The notes: generated by a model from the sequence alone, not told the origin. Positions 27,701 to 34,717 are shown, counted from the stretch's first letter. The stretch is DNA of 43,364 bases from Sphaerimonospora thailandensis (GCF_016863115.1 NZ_BOOG01000056.1:1-43364), one strand, 5' to 3'. Numbers and translations are program-made.

Positions 27701-28361
27701 CGGGGAGACCCATCGGCGCCGCTGGGCCGCCTGGCTGTACTGGGGCAACCTGCTGCAGTTCCTCGACGTCGGCGCCGGCGACGGCGGGCAGCTCGCCCGC
27801 ACCGGCCTGGACCTCCTCGACCCGGCCCTGTTCGATCCAGGCGTATTCGACCCGGCGCAGCTCGCCGCGGCCGGCGGCGATGGTCTCATGAGCGTGCTCA
27901 GCAGGCTCCCGCTCGATGAAGATCTCGCCGGGGATCTCGCCGACGTCGCGGCGTCCGTACCGCGACCGCCCGCTGTGGCCGCGGAAGCCGTACGGCCCGC
28001 GCCCGAGGAGGCCGGGGCACCCGCCGAGGCGGTGGAGACGGCCGTGCCGCAGGACTGGGAGGAGGTGCTCGACCTCCTGGACCCCGAGGACCCGTTGCTG
28101 GCGCTGCTCGCGCACGCCCTCACCGATCTGGGGGTGTCCGCGCCCGAGGCGGGTTACGAGCTCGGCGAGCAGGCCTGGCAGGCCGAGCTGGCCTGGCCGC
28201 AGGCGAAGGTCGCGGTCGTGCTCGCCGGAGACGACGACGAGGCACGCAAACGCGACGCCGCCTACGCGCAGGCGGGCTGGGACGTACGGATCGCAAGGGG
28301 CTGGACGGCCGAGGAGTTGGCCGAGCGGATCGGCGCCGACAACAGGGGAGGGGCCCGGTGA
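21729..28361 (+). CDS. Giant DEAD/DEAH helicase with DUF1998 and possible Vsr-like nuclease end (DruE-like / fused DrmA-DrmB)
   Basis: 2210 residues. SF2 motifs: GTGSGKT (102-108), DEFH (224-227), TPTLELGIDIGD and QRVGRAGRR (1083-1091). Cys pairs suggest zinc sites: CRHC and CPAC in the 500-630 region, CDRC...CPRYRC near 960-980, CPGC/CPRC (1369-1390) and CPSC (1499-1502). DUF1998 follows, with HDTLPGGTGYLHRL (from 1620) and C-x-C...C-x-x-C (1653-1667). The part after 1680 has RPDVLF (Asp1778) and VAVYLDGYAYH (Asp1796, His1801), then DDAAKRARLR, which resembles Vsr/DUF559-type endonucleases. DruE of Druantia and DrmA+DrmB of DISARM are the known defence relatives of this helicase-DUF1998 plan. 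GTG at 21729 is set by AAGGAGGA. The stop overlaps a mini-ORF and leads directly to the UvrD gene. Confidence 0.85.
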   Translation: MRPTLAAEELRQSLTQYLTTTFALADRPVREALERFLNHPEQGIFRGPYLRIRTPFRTAEDGWRKTLEWAPAGFSPYRHQAKAFDRLSTLGKRAEPTLITTGTGSGKTESFLIPVLDHCRRERAKGRGGVKAVLLYPMNALATDQAHRINGYLQQPELRDVTAALYIGDTPEVAYPKVMTQRSEIRRNPPDVLITNYKMLDLLLQRPDDLPLWQNAEITYVVVDEFHTYDGAQGTDVAMLLRRLAAATGHSRPGRPLGGICPVATSATLGENTDLGENTGQAGSGIREVAEQVFGTPFPVDAVVGEDRLTVEEFVGDIDVTLPLPGPDDLIACGDPLRDPAAMERLAAVVTGRAGLDPQELGKVLRRHILTQALLDVLGGEPRTSDEMLDLLPRRGAYNWGAAIRANPDRAATALARFVALLSHARDPEDPEGPEDNENNENNDAERPEDADGPEGRPRRPFLMIETHMWVRAVSRLLRVAHHTAAFAWIGELPVVDADSTFSVLGKTLLPAVYCRHCGRSGWAALSPERDPEQLVTTPERIYRANVGAEKKRVRPLIQATEREVEAAVRGLAVLDGERVRPYDPARDTYGKGDIVFVLTDLRTTQEALYAAEQDRCPACEMDEGIRFLGSGLASLASVAITQLFAGGQLESEQRKTLLFNDSVQDAAHRAGFVANRSYAFSLRRLLTSRLDEEAPILLNDLIGDLVAAASEAGVLPAVVPPDLHDRPEIDAILAGEAEGGADAWNLIGERLAFAAVMELGLRSRQGRTLELTRTAAAEVVLADPVRIAALARDAHTATSGMVEMRSDARYLVFVRGLLERLRYRGAVKHAWLDRWIGNAGTSRYNGVWGRRPDGMPAFPRGVSAPTFLLDRLKRKSEFDRIDADQGWPQDWAARCLGLTRGQAGEYLSRLLPLLAAEGVVARRTADDGSTGVYGLRPGHIRVHLLGDEQVNDAGVGCDRCAWQQTVPPHLVAGWYGQPCPRYRCGGSLTGGDTREDIRDHRADYYRRLYRGEGVFRVVTAEHTGALTRRQRELTEQRFREGARYSDPNVLSCTPTLELGIDIGDLSAVILASLPPGPANYVQRVGRAGRRTGNAFLVTMVGRSPRDLYFLEEPRDVIAGEIVPPGSYLSAVEILRRQYVAHLVDLCARDRLPGSTALPRRASVLFGETGWLAAFTSAALASGATLADGFLDLFGEAVSEAAAADLRAFAAGGLKEAVAEAERVWHRRLDDLRERLNVINAASETLVESDPSQQTIKRSLAAERRAVARLIGDIGRQSAQGALVELGLLPNYSLIDAATDLEATITWDEEVPGGRHYHSEVREYRRPARLALTELAPGNSFYMRGYQHQITGLDIGTPSRPAWEHWRVCPGCGHVRTFRAVEDTSPCPRCGSRDIGELGSLHKVLRPTRVTAHDRRDDVQIRDDHDDRKRRYYERAVAVDVDPADIAPGSWRHATAVFGVDFTRRAVIRRFNLGTTRYDRPAGDRFAGELVRLNPFHACPSCGGTTVDGPPASGESDGLVATSSFDRSRSHHRPWCPFRRAAGDTEHVKLILAHELHTEALRILLPVATLMIEQRTASFRAALMAGVAARYGGDPDHLDIVTATMPDPATGRERRFLVLHDTLPGGTGYLHRLSAPDGFREVLAEAYRIVAECRCKEERDKRACHRCLLSHVPGSLYDKVSRADALEMLAELLEKWEAAPVATTADISLWDQVESELEARFLDGLEAWARRPDTRAALARGEVVDGRKTADLRIEAPDGTIRHWRMTLQNTIRGTRPDVLFRLVGDEPREVAVYLDGYAYHATAEINRLADDAAKRARLRAHGRFVFQLTWENLDEWEGRSFAPDLSVEPLRKPYRGIAQEQARTFYRRLEPERDPVELVRTMWTNPVETLLAFLREPDRRLWLHRAEAVVAGTVKEPRGVSRCDAGDVAQRVAASVRGEDLPAGTAGPITVCSTADLDGCLLTVVLDRRAEPAWSGFTVVDDRNETITADGETHRRRWAAWLYWGNLLQFLDVGAGDGGQLARTGLDLLDPALFDPGVFDPAQLAAAGGDGLMSVLSRLPLDEDLAGDLADVAASVPRPPAVAAEAVRPAPEEAGAPAEAVETAVPQDWEEVLDLLDPEDPLLALLAHALTDLGVSAPEAGYELGEQAWQAELAWPQAKVAVVLAGDDDEARKRDAAYAQAGWDVRIARGWTAEELAERIGADNRGGAR

Positions 28362-28414
28362 GTGACGACCGGTACAGCGGTACCGCGCACGCGTCGATGA
28401 AGGAGGCCGTGTGA
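28358..28414 (+). CDS. Possible 18-residue coupling peptide
   Basis: A GTG overlapping the giant helicase stop (GTGA) opens MSDDRYSGTAHASMKEAV, whose stop overlaps the start of the UvrD gene. It would keep ribosomes moving across the 49-bp gap. Its size means it can be chance; there is no strong ribosome site beyond the G-rich end of the helicase gene. Confidence 0.3.
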   Translation: MSDDRYSGTAHASMKEAV

Positions 28415-30648
28415 GTAGGGCGACGTTGCGGCTTCTCGACAAGGCCGACAAGGAGATCCTCAAGCTCCCGCGGGCGGTCAAGGGCGCCATCTACGACTTC
28501 CAGCACAAGTTCCGTCAGGACCCGGAGAGCCCCGGTCTGCGGTTCAAGCAGCTCAAGGGGCACCCCCGGCTGTACTCGGCGCGGGTGAACCTGGACTACC
28601 GGGCGCTGCTGTTGCACGCAGGGGGTGGCGACTACATCCTGGTCGCGGTCAAACCGCGCCAGGAGGTCTACGACAATCTGGACAAGTTCGCCTACCAGAT
28701 CAACCCGGTGACGGGTGGCATCGAGTTCCTCGACCTGCTGACGATCGAGGAGACGGTCGTCCTCACGCCCCCGGTGTCCCCGCTGTCCCCGGTGCCGCCG
28801 GTGCCGCCGATGTCCCAGGCATCCCCGGTGCCGTCCGCGCCGGGCGAGGAGATCCCGGCGCGGCCGGAACCGCTGTTCGCGAAGTTCTCCGCCGAGACCC
28901 TGCTGAGCCTGGGCGTCGCCGGGCCGCTGCTCGGCCTGATCGCCAAGATCACCACGGAGGACGAGCTGCTCGGCCTGACCGCCTACGCGCCGCAACTCAC
29001 CGGCGAGGTGCTGCTCGCGCTGTACGACGGCAAGACGGTCGACGAGGTCATGGACCAGGTCACCGCGCCGGTCGCGGTCGAGGAGACGGTCGACGCCGAC
29101 GACTACCAGGCGGCCCTCACCCGCCCCGCCACGGTCGTGACCACCGAGGACACCGCCCTGCAGGAGGTGCTGGAGGAGGGCGACTTCGGACGCTGGCGGG
29201 TGTTCCTGCACCCCGCCCAGCGGAAGATCGTGGAGCGCGCCTACAGCGGCCCCGCCCGCGTCAGCGGCGGCCCCGGAACGGGCAAGACGATCGTGGCCCT
29301 GCACCGCGTCAAGCACCTGGTGGAACGGCTCGGCCCAGGCCAGGGCAAGGACGTCCTGCTGACCACGTTCAACAAGAACCTCGCCGCCGACCTGCGGCGG
29401 CGGCTGTTCGACCTCGCCGGGCAGGAGGTCGTCAAGCGCGTCGACATCGTCAACATCGACAAGCTGGCCAGCGGCCTCGTCTCGGCCACCCAGGCCGGCT
29501 CCGGACGGCAGTGGATCGACGACACCAAGGCCGTCATCGAATGGCAGGGGCTCCTCGACGAACTGGGGGAGCACCGGTGGGACCCCGAGTTCCTGCACGA
29601 CGAGTGGTCGCAGGTGATCCTCGGGCAGGGCGTCGCGACCCGGGCCGAGTACTTCCGCGCCCGCCGGGCCGGACGGGGCCGCGCCATCAGCAGGCAGGAC
29701 CGGGCGGAGATCTGGAAGCTCATCGAGCGCTACGTGATGCGGCTGGACGACAGGAGGCTGTGGACCTTCCGGCAGGTCGCCGAGCGGGCGGCGCGGCTGG
29801 CGATCGAGCGGGCCAGAGCGGTCGCCTCCTACCAGGCCGGCCAGGTCAGCTCGGTGAAACTGCAGCACGAGTCCGGCATCTGCTACCGCCACCCCTACCG
29901 TCACATCGTCGTCGACGAGGCACAGGACCTCAGCGCGGCGCACTGGCGGATGCTGCGCGCGATGGTCCCCGAAGGCCCCGACGACCTGTTCATCGCCGGC
30001 GACACCCACCAGCGGATCTACGCCAACCACATCTCCCTGGGCAGCCTGGGCATCAACATCCGGGGCCGGTCGTCGAAGCTGAGCCTCAGCTACCGCACAA
30101 CCCATGAGATCCTCCGTACGGCCTGCCGCCTGGTCGGCGAGGATGAGTGGGACGACCTCGACGACGGCAACGACGACCTGACCGGCTACCGCTCGGTGCT
30201 GCGCGGGCCCGAGCCGGTGCTCACGCCGTACCCGACCTGGGCCGCCGAGCTGGACGGGATCGTCGAGCGGGTCAGGGAGTGGGGCGGGGGCTCGATCGCG
30301 GTCTGCGTGCCCGAACGGCAGATGGTGGCCGAGGTCGAGAACCGGCTGGGCAGGGCCGGCATCATGGCGGCGTCCATCGGCCCCGACGGGCCGAAGCTCA
30401 TCGAGGCGCTCGTCCACGTGGGGACGATGCACCGATTCAAGGGACTGGAGTATCAGCGCATGATCCTCGCCGGTGTCGCGGAGGGGCTGCTGCCCGGTCG
30501 GCGGGTCCTCGCGTTCGAGAAGGACGACCCGCTGCGCTTCCGCCGGGAGTCGCAGCGCGCCCGGTCACTGCTCTTCGTGGCCGCCACGCGGGCACGCGAC
30601 AGCGTTGTGATCAGCTGGCACGGCGCCAAGAGCAGGTTTCTGCCATGA
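28411..30648 (+). CDS. UvrD-like SF1 helicase with N-terminal RelE/ParE-like domain
   Basis: 745 residues. Residues 1-100 fit the RelE/ParE fold: LRLLDKADKEILKLPRAVK, then GLRFKQLKGHPRLYSARVN, YRALLLH and ILVAVKPRQEVYDNL. A Pro-rich linker follows. The UvrD/Rep-type helicase has GGPGTGKT (286-293), DEAQD (502-506), GDTHQRIY, LSYRTT, GTMHRFKGLEYQ and LLFVAATRARD. It should move on single-stranded DNA using ATP. The RelE-like part could cut mRNA, or it could be a structural remnant that binds a partner. GTG at 28411 follows AAGGAGG. The stop overlaps the kinase start by 4 bp (ATGA). Together with the giant helicase and kinase it forms one operon. Confidence 0.85.
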   Translation: MSRATLRLLDKADKEILKLPRAVKGAIYDFQHKFRQDPESPGLRFKQLKGHPRLYSARVNLDYRALLLHAGGGDYILVAVKPRQEVYDNLDKFAYQINPVTGGIEFLDLLTIEETVVLTPPVSPLSPVPPVPPMSQASPVPSAPGEEIPARPEPLFAKFSAETLLSLGVAGPLLGLIAKITTEDELLGLTAYAPQLTGEVLLALYDGKTVDEVMDQVTAPVAVEETVDADDYQAALTRPATVVTTEDTALQEVLEEGDFGRWRVFLHPAQRKIVERAYSGPARVSGGPGTGKTIVALHRVKHLVERLGPGQGKDVLLTTFNKNLAADLRRRLFDLAGQEVVKRVDIVNIDKLASGLVSATQAGSGRQWIDDTKAVIEWQGLLDELGEHRWDPEFLHDEWSQVILGQGVATRAEYFRARRAGRGRAISRQDRAEIWKLIERYVMRLDDRRLWTFRQVAERAARLAIERARAVASYQAGQVSSVKLQHESGICYRHPYRHIVVDEAQDLSAAHWRMLRAMVPEGPDDLFIAGDTHQRIYANHISLGSLGINIRGRSSKLSLSYRTTHEILRTACRLVGEDEWDDLDDGNDDLTGYRSVLRGPEPVLTPYPTWAAELDGIVERVREWGGGSIAVCVPERQMVAEVENRLGRAGIMAASIGPDGPKLIEALVHVGTMHRFKGLEYQRMILAGVAEGLLPGRRVLAFEKDDPLRFRRESQRARSLLFVAATRARDSVVISWHGAKSRFLP

Positions 30649-31538
30649 GGACCGTCGCTGACCGTTACCGGATCACCTCACCCATCGGGCGGGGCGGCAT
30701 GGGCGAGGTGTGGGAGGGCACCGATCTGCGGCTCAACCGCCCGGTCGCGATCAAGCTGATCAGCTCCGCCGACCTGGTCTCGGAGAAGGACGCACGACGG
30801 CGCTTCCACCGCGAGGTCCGGATCACCGCCCGGCTCCGTCATCCCGGAGTTCCGGTCGTCTACGACTTCGGCGACGACGGCGACCTGTTCATGGTCATGG
30901 AGGCGCTGCGCGGCGACTCGGTCGGGAAGCTCAAGGACGAGGAAGGCAGCCTGCCCGTGGCGTGGGCGGCCTTCGTCTGCGCCCAGGTGTGCGCCGTGCT
31001 GGCCGCCGCGCACGAGGTCGGGCTGCTGCACCGCGACGTCAAGCCGGAGAACCTGGTGCTGTGCCGGGACGGGGCGGTGAAGGTCATCGACTTCGGCGTG
31101 GCGGCCTCGCTCGGCGCGAGTGAGTTCTCCCGGATCACGCAGACCGGGCAGATCCCGGGCTCCGCCTGCTACATGGCGCCCGAGCTCATCGACGGGGAGG
31201 ACGCCAGCCAGGCCAGCGACCTCTACACCGTCGGCTGCGTGCTGTACGAGTTGCTGACCGGCGCACGGCCGTTCCAGTCCCGTGACCTGCTGCGGGAGAT
31301 CGCCCGTAGCAGGGAGGAGGACCCGCCGCTGATGGCGGGAGTGCCCGGTGAGCTTGAGGAGCTGACACGACGGCTGCTCGCCAAGGACCCGGCTCAACGC
31401 CCCGATGACGCGACCGGTGTCTACCGGAGCCTCCTGCCCTGGATCCGGGACCTCCCGCCTCTTCCCGGCTGGGTCGACCAGAACCTGTCCGCCGACCCCG
31501 CCCACATGTACTCAACGGTGATCTCGAGTTTGGGGTGA
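30645..31538 (+). CDS. Cytosolic Ser/Thr protein kinase, last gene of the defence-type locus
   Basis: 297 residues, nearly all kinase domain: PIGRGGMGEVWEG loop, VAIKL lysine, LLHRDVKPENLVL, VIDFGVA, SACYMAPELI in the activation segment and a C-lobe ending PAQRPDDATG. No membrane helix or sensor domain. ATG at 30645 overlaps the UvrD stop, so it is translated with the helicase. It mirrors the kinase at 8942, so the two outer genes of the locus are both small kinases. Substrates are unknown; the helicases and methyltransferase are candidates by context only. The next gene converges from the other strand at 31684; no clear terminator hairpin is seen in between. Confidence 0.88.
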   Translation: MRTVADRYRITSPIGRGGMGEVWEGTDLRLNRPVAIKLISSADLVSEKDARRRFHREVRITARLRHPGVPVVYDFGDDGDLFMVMEALRGDSVGKLKDEEGSLPVAWAAFVCAQVCAVLAAAHEVGLLHRDVKPENLVLCRDGAVKVIDFGVAASLGASEFSRITQTGQIPGSACYMAPELIDGEDASQASDLYTVGCVLYELLTGARPFQSRDLLREIARSREEDPPLMAGVPGELEELTRRLLAKDPAQRPDDATGVYRSLLPWIRDLPPLPGWVDQNLSADPAHMYSTVISSLG

Positions 31539-31683
31539 TCCAAGCCTGACGACCATGATTGTCCCCGTCCGCACACAAGTCGCCGGGTCCACCGGCCCAG
31601 CCCGCCCCCATCCGCAGCGTGACACGAACAAAGCAAGATCGCGGGTAGCTGGGGCCGTAGGCTCGACGACTTTCACGCTCCGT

Positions 31684-32313
31684 TCAGGAAGGGCTGCCGA
31701 TCGGCACCTTCGCGACCGGGCGCCAGTCCCAAAGGTATTCGGGGCCGTCCTGAACGACGAGGTCGATGCTGCCGACCGTGACCTCGCAGGTCGGCAACTG
31801 TCGGCCGAGAGCCGCGATGATCGGAGCCGCCGGTTGTGCAGCCTTGCTGTACGCCAACGTCACGTGGGGCGTCCACGGTTCGTGAGCGGGGATGCCGTCA
31901 CGGCCGAGCGCGGTGCGGGTCGCGGTCTGTGCGGCTTCGAGGATCGGGGCCAGGGCGGCTGCGGGCCGTGCCTCCAGCATGACGGCCTCGGGGTGGTAAA
32001 GCACCCGCCCGAGCGTCGCGGTGACGGGCCGTACCTGTGCCAGTAACTTGCCCGCCTCGGTCACCATGGCGGTCATCTGCTCGTCGCTGATCTCGTTGGT
32101 GAGACCGGCGATCAGCACGGTCAGGTGCAGCCACCGATGCGGTGTGAGGTCCAGGCCGGGTATCCCGGCCAGGCGCTCGTGGGCCGTGGAGGCCATCGCG
32201 CGCACCTCAGGATGATCCTCGAGAAGGATGTGCCAGTAGATCCGGCCCTGCCCGGGTGGGAGCATCTCCCGCTTCGCCCAGCGGTCGGCCATCAACTCCG
32301 GCATCGGGCTCAC
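31684..32313 (-). CDS. 2H phosphoesterase, 2'-5' RNA ligase (LigT)-like
   Basis: 209 residues with the two hallmark motifs of the 2H superfamily: HLTV (His63, Thr65) and HVTL (His150, Thr152). These enzymes act on 2',5'- or cyclic phosphodiester bonds, for example in RNA ends or cyclic nucleotides. The N-terminus (RIYWHILLEDHPEV) fits the usual first strand. ATG at 32313 overlaps by 4 bp the stop of the XRE regulator gene upstream on the same strand, so both are co-translated. The natural substrate is unknown. It lies at the edge of the defence-type locus, where an RNA-repair or signal-degrading enzyme would be of interest, but nothing ties it to that locus directly. Confidence 0.82.
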   Translation of the reverse strand: MSPMPELMADRWAKREMLPPGQGRIYWHILLEDHPEVRAMASTAHERLAGIPGLDLTPHRWLHLTVLIAGLTNEISDEQMTAMVTEAGKLLAQVRPVTATLGRVLYHPEAVMLEARPAAALAPILEAAQTATRTALGRDGIPAHEPWTPHVTLAYSKAAQPAAPIIAALGRQLPTCEVTVGSIDLVVQDGPEYLWDWRPVAKVPIGSPS

Positions 32314-33575
32314 GCGTCCTCCTTGATGGCGACGTCCGCCGACAATGCGGCGGAGGTGAACTCCCGGATCTGCTCACGAAGCTCCGCCGCGACATCAGAG
32401 CCTTGGAACCGTGGGGCGTCCAATCGTGCGTCCATCTCTACCAAGTAGTTGGTGACGGTCGCCATGCGGAATTCTGGCGGCATGGTCATCACCGGGGCAA
32501 TCTGCTCCGCGGCACCATGGAGATCACCCATCATTACGTAGGCGTTGCCCGCGCCGAACCGGATTTGCGCCCAGGTCCCGTACACCCAGGCATCCCCGGA
32601 TGCCCATGCCGTCTCGGCTGTTTCCGCAGCCCGCAGAGCCTCCTCCGGTTTGCCTGCCTGCAGGGCTACCGAGAGTGCGTACAGGGCTTGACGTGGACGT
32701 GGACATGACCATGGGGACACTCCCGAGTCGGGCGACAGGGGACCGCCGGCCGCCTCTTCCGCGCGCCTCAACGCTTCTTGCGCTCGGTCGATGTCGCCCA
32801 GGAATCCGGCGGCGTTGGCCTCCTGGCCGGCGAGCAAGACACGCAGCGGTGTCGGCGGACTGCACTCGAATCCACGTCGGGCCAAATCGGCGGACACGGC
32901 GTAACGGCGTCGCCAGCGTTCGGTCTTGGCCTGCGCGCTGAGTGCGGCGGCCGGGTTGGCGCCCGCCTCCCCGGCGCACAGGGCGGCGGTCATGCCGTAG
33001 GTGATCGCGATTTCGTTGTGGTGCAGGTCGCCCAGGAGGATGCAGGCGTGGGAGAGGAGGTCGGCCTCGATCCGGAGGAGCTCACGAGTCTGGCCGAGAC
33101 GCTGCCGGCCTTCCCGCAGCAGCGTACGTGTTCGCCGGTGCAGCCCGATGACGTCGGACAGCATGCGTCGCGGGGAAACCCGAGTGTGGCTTTCGGCAAG
33201 ACGGCGGCTCGCCTCGCCGAGCATGGTGATCGTGCCATTCCCCACATTGGTCTGTTCGATCCAGGCCGCAAGGTCGATCGCTTCGTCTGCGAGTGACGAA
33301 GCGTTATCCGAAGGGCAGGCAGGCCCGCCGAACAGTTCGGCCTCGCTGGTGCCGAAGGCGCGGGCGTACAGGAGACGGTAGGGGTCGCGCGGCTCGTTGT
33401 GTCCGGCCTCGTATGCCTTGATGCGGCGGACGATCGTCTCTCGAACGGGAAGTCCTCTTCGTGTCTCCTCGTCGGCGGCTTCGACGAGGCGGCGGGCCAT
33501 CTCCTTCTGGCTCCACAGCCGGTTGCGCCGCTCGGCGCGCAGCCGTACGGCCCATTGGGGGAGTTCGGCGATCAA
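32310..33575 (-). CDS. XRE-family HTH regulator with TPR-like C-terminal half
   Basis: 421 residues. The N-terminal helix-turn-helix is at about residues 8-70: AVRLRAERRNRLWSQKEMAR, then RRIKAYEAGHNEP and AFGTSEAELFG. The rest is helical with repeats typical of TPR regulators (LLGDLHHNEIAITYG, GDIDRAQEALRRAEEA, GKPEEALRAAETAETAW, MGDLHGAAEQIAPV). Such proteins bind DNA and respond to a peptide or protein partner. TTG at 33575 is chosen with GAGGTGAAG just upstream. It forms an operon with the 2H phosphoesterase gene. The 5' part of this gene is duplicated at 34526-34613. Confidence 0.8.
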   Translation of the reverse strand: MIAELPQWAVRLRAERRNRLWSQKEMARRLVEAADEETRRGLPVRETIVRRIKAYEAGHNEPRDPYRLLYARAFGTSEAELFGGPACPSDNASSLADEAIDLAAWIEQTNVGNGTITMLGEASRRLAESHTRVSPRRMLSDVIGLHRRTRTLLREGRQRLGQTRELLRIEADLLSHACILLGDLHHNEIAITYGMTAALCAGEAGANPAAALSAQAKTERWRRRYAVSADLARRGFECSPPTPLRVLLAGQEANAAGFLGDIDRAQEALRRAEEAAGGPLSPDSGVSPWSCPRPRQALYALSVALQAGKPEEALRAAETAETAWASGDAWVYGTWAQIRFGAGNAYVMMGDLHGAAEQIAPVMTMPPEFRMATVTNYLVEMDARLDAPRFQGSDVAAELREQIREFTSAALSADVAIKEDA

Positions 33576-33766
33576 CGCTTCACCTCTTCGTCAGACCTGG
33601 GGGCGTCTTGACTACCCTCAGTTTCCTCCGTCTCGATCTGTGATGCATAGGTTACGGAGTGTTTTATCCGGTGCCGAGTGCGGCCCATGTCCCGTCCCGA
33701 CCCCCAAATCGCGCGTCTCCCGGGTCTCGGCCGCTGTTGTTGTTGTGGTTGCGTTGGAGTCCTCGG

Positions 33767-34078
33767 TCAGAGGCTGTCGTAGATCGAGTGATCACCGATA
33801 CGTCGCCACAGCAGTAAGGGCTCACCGTCGTCAGCCGTGCTGAATTCGAACGTGGCCCGGCCGTCCGGGGAGGCGAAGTTCCACGTCAGCGAGTAGACGT
33901 CGGTGTCGGTGAGCTTATGGATGCGCAACCGCGAGGGCCAGAGGGTGCGACCCGTGTGCGCTCCTTGCTCAAGGGCAGGGAGGAAGTGTTTGTAGACGGC
34001 TTCTTTGAACATGGCGTAGTGCTCGGGGGGAAGTCGCGCGGCGTCCCGGTGAAAAGCTGTCGTGCGTTCGAATTTCAC
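33767..34078 (-). CDS. RelE/ParE-like toxin
   Basis: 103 residues starting VKFERTTAFHRDAARLPPEH. The plan (N-terminal helix pair, then strands RLRIHKLTDTDVYSLTWNF, TFEFSTADDG and LLLWRRIGDHSIY) fits a RelE-type mRNA interferase or ParE-like toxin. The C-terminal RRIGDH-IY pattern is typical of the family. The GTG start at 34078 overlaps the antitoxin stop by 4 bp (GTGA), so the antitoxin is made first. No other function is suggested by the neighbours. Confidence 0.72.
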   Translation of the reverse strand: MKFERTTAFHRDAARLPPEHYAMFKEAVYKHFLPALEQGAHTGRTLWPSRLRIHKLTDTDVYSLTWNFASPDGRATFEFSTADDGEPLLLWRRIGDHSIYDSL

Positions 34079-34359
34079 GGAAGGTCGTCTCCACGGACCG
34101 CCTCGATGTCGGCGAACAGGTCGTCCATGCTGTCGAAGACACGAGTGCGACCCTCCCGGATGTCCGCGTCGGCCTCGGCCTCGGCGGCCTGCCAACCGGG
34201 TGTCCAATACCAGGCTTCGTCCGCTGGGACGATCGCGGCGACGCGGCGGCCTTGGTCAGTGAGGTAGGCGATCGTGTGTCGCTGGGCGGCGGCGGTGATG
34301 ACGTCAGGCAGATGACCGTCGGCCTCGCTCACCGGGATCTCGAACGCGTTCTCACTCAT
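34075..34359 (-). CDS. Phd/YefM-type antitoxin
   Basis: 94 residues from ATG 34359: MSENAFEIPVSEADGHLPDVI, then YLTDQGRRVAAIVPADEAWY. This is the Phd/YefM pattern (a beta strand with SEAR-like residues, a helix, then VAAIVP). The acidic C-terminal half (EAEADADIREGRTRVFDSMDDLF) would wrap the toxin. A GTG at 34395 gives a longer form without ribosome site. Phd antitoxins repress their own promoter, so the operator should lie around 34360-34430. Confidence 0.75.
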   Translation of the reverse strand: MSENAFEIPVSEADGHLPDVITAAAQRHTIAYLTDQGRRVAAIVPADEAWYWTPGWQAAEAEADADIREGRTRVFDSMDDLFADIEAVRGDDLP

Positions 34360-34395
34360 GCCGTGAGTGTAGGTGGGAGCTTGCGTAGGGGTCAC

Positions 34396-34717
34396 GTATC
34401 AAAGAGTAACCGAATGACTGCGATGAGTTGCATCATCTGGTTCACTGCACCGACCGTCGAAGTGGATGCCTCTTCGCGTTCACGAGCGTGGGAGACGTAC
34501 GTGAGATGCCGACGCACCCCGGGTTTCCTCGTCGGCGGCTTCGACGAGGCGGCGGGCCATCTCTTTCTGGCTCCACAGCCGGTTGCGCCGCTCGGCGCGC
34601 AGCCGTACGGCCCGACAGCAAGAACCCCGCCGCCGGGACGCGCCGATGCGGACCTGAGACTGGCTGCTGAAGCCGGCCCGCCGCATCGACGCCACTCCAG
34701 TCGGCGTGGAGGAGGCC
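34396..34717. other. Intergenic region with the duplicated fragment
   Basis: Apart from the 88-bp regulator fragment no gene is seen. It should hold the promoter of the Phd/RelE-like pair on its left side. Confidence 0.4.
34526..34613 (-). pseudogene. Broken duplicate of the XRE regulator 5' region
   Basis: 88 bp that match 33466-33553, inside the XRE regulator, with one difference (34564 against 33504). It encodes the HTH segment around AVRLRAERRNRLWSQKEMAR; neither the start nor the remainder is present. Confidence 0.8.
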
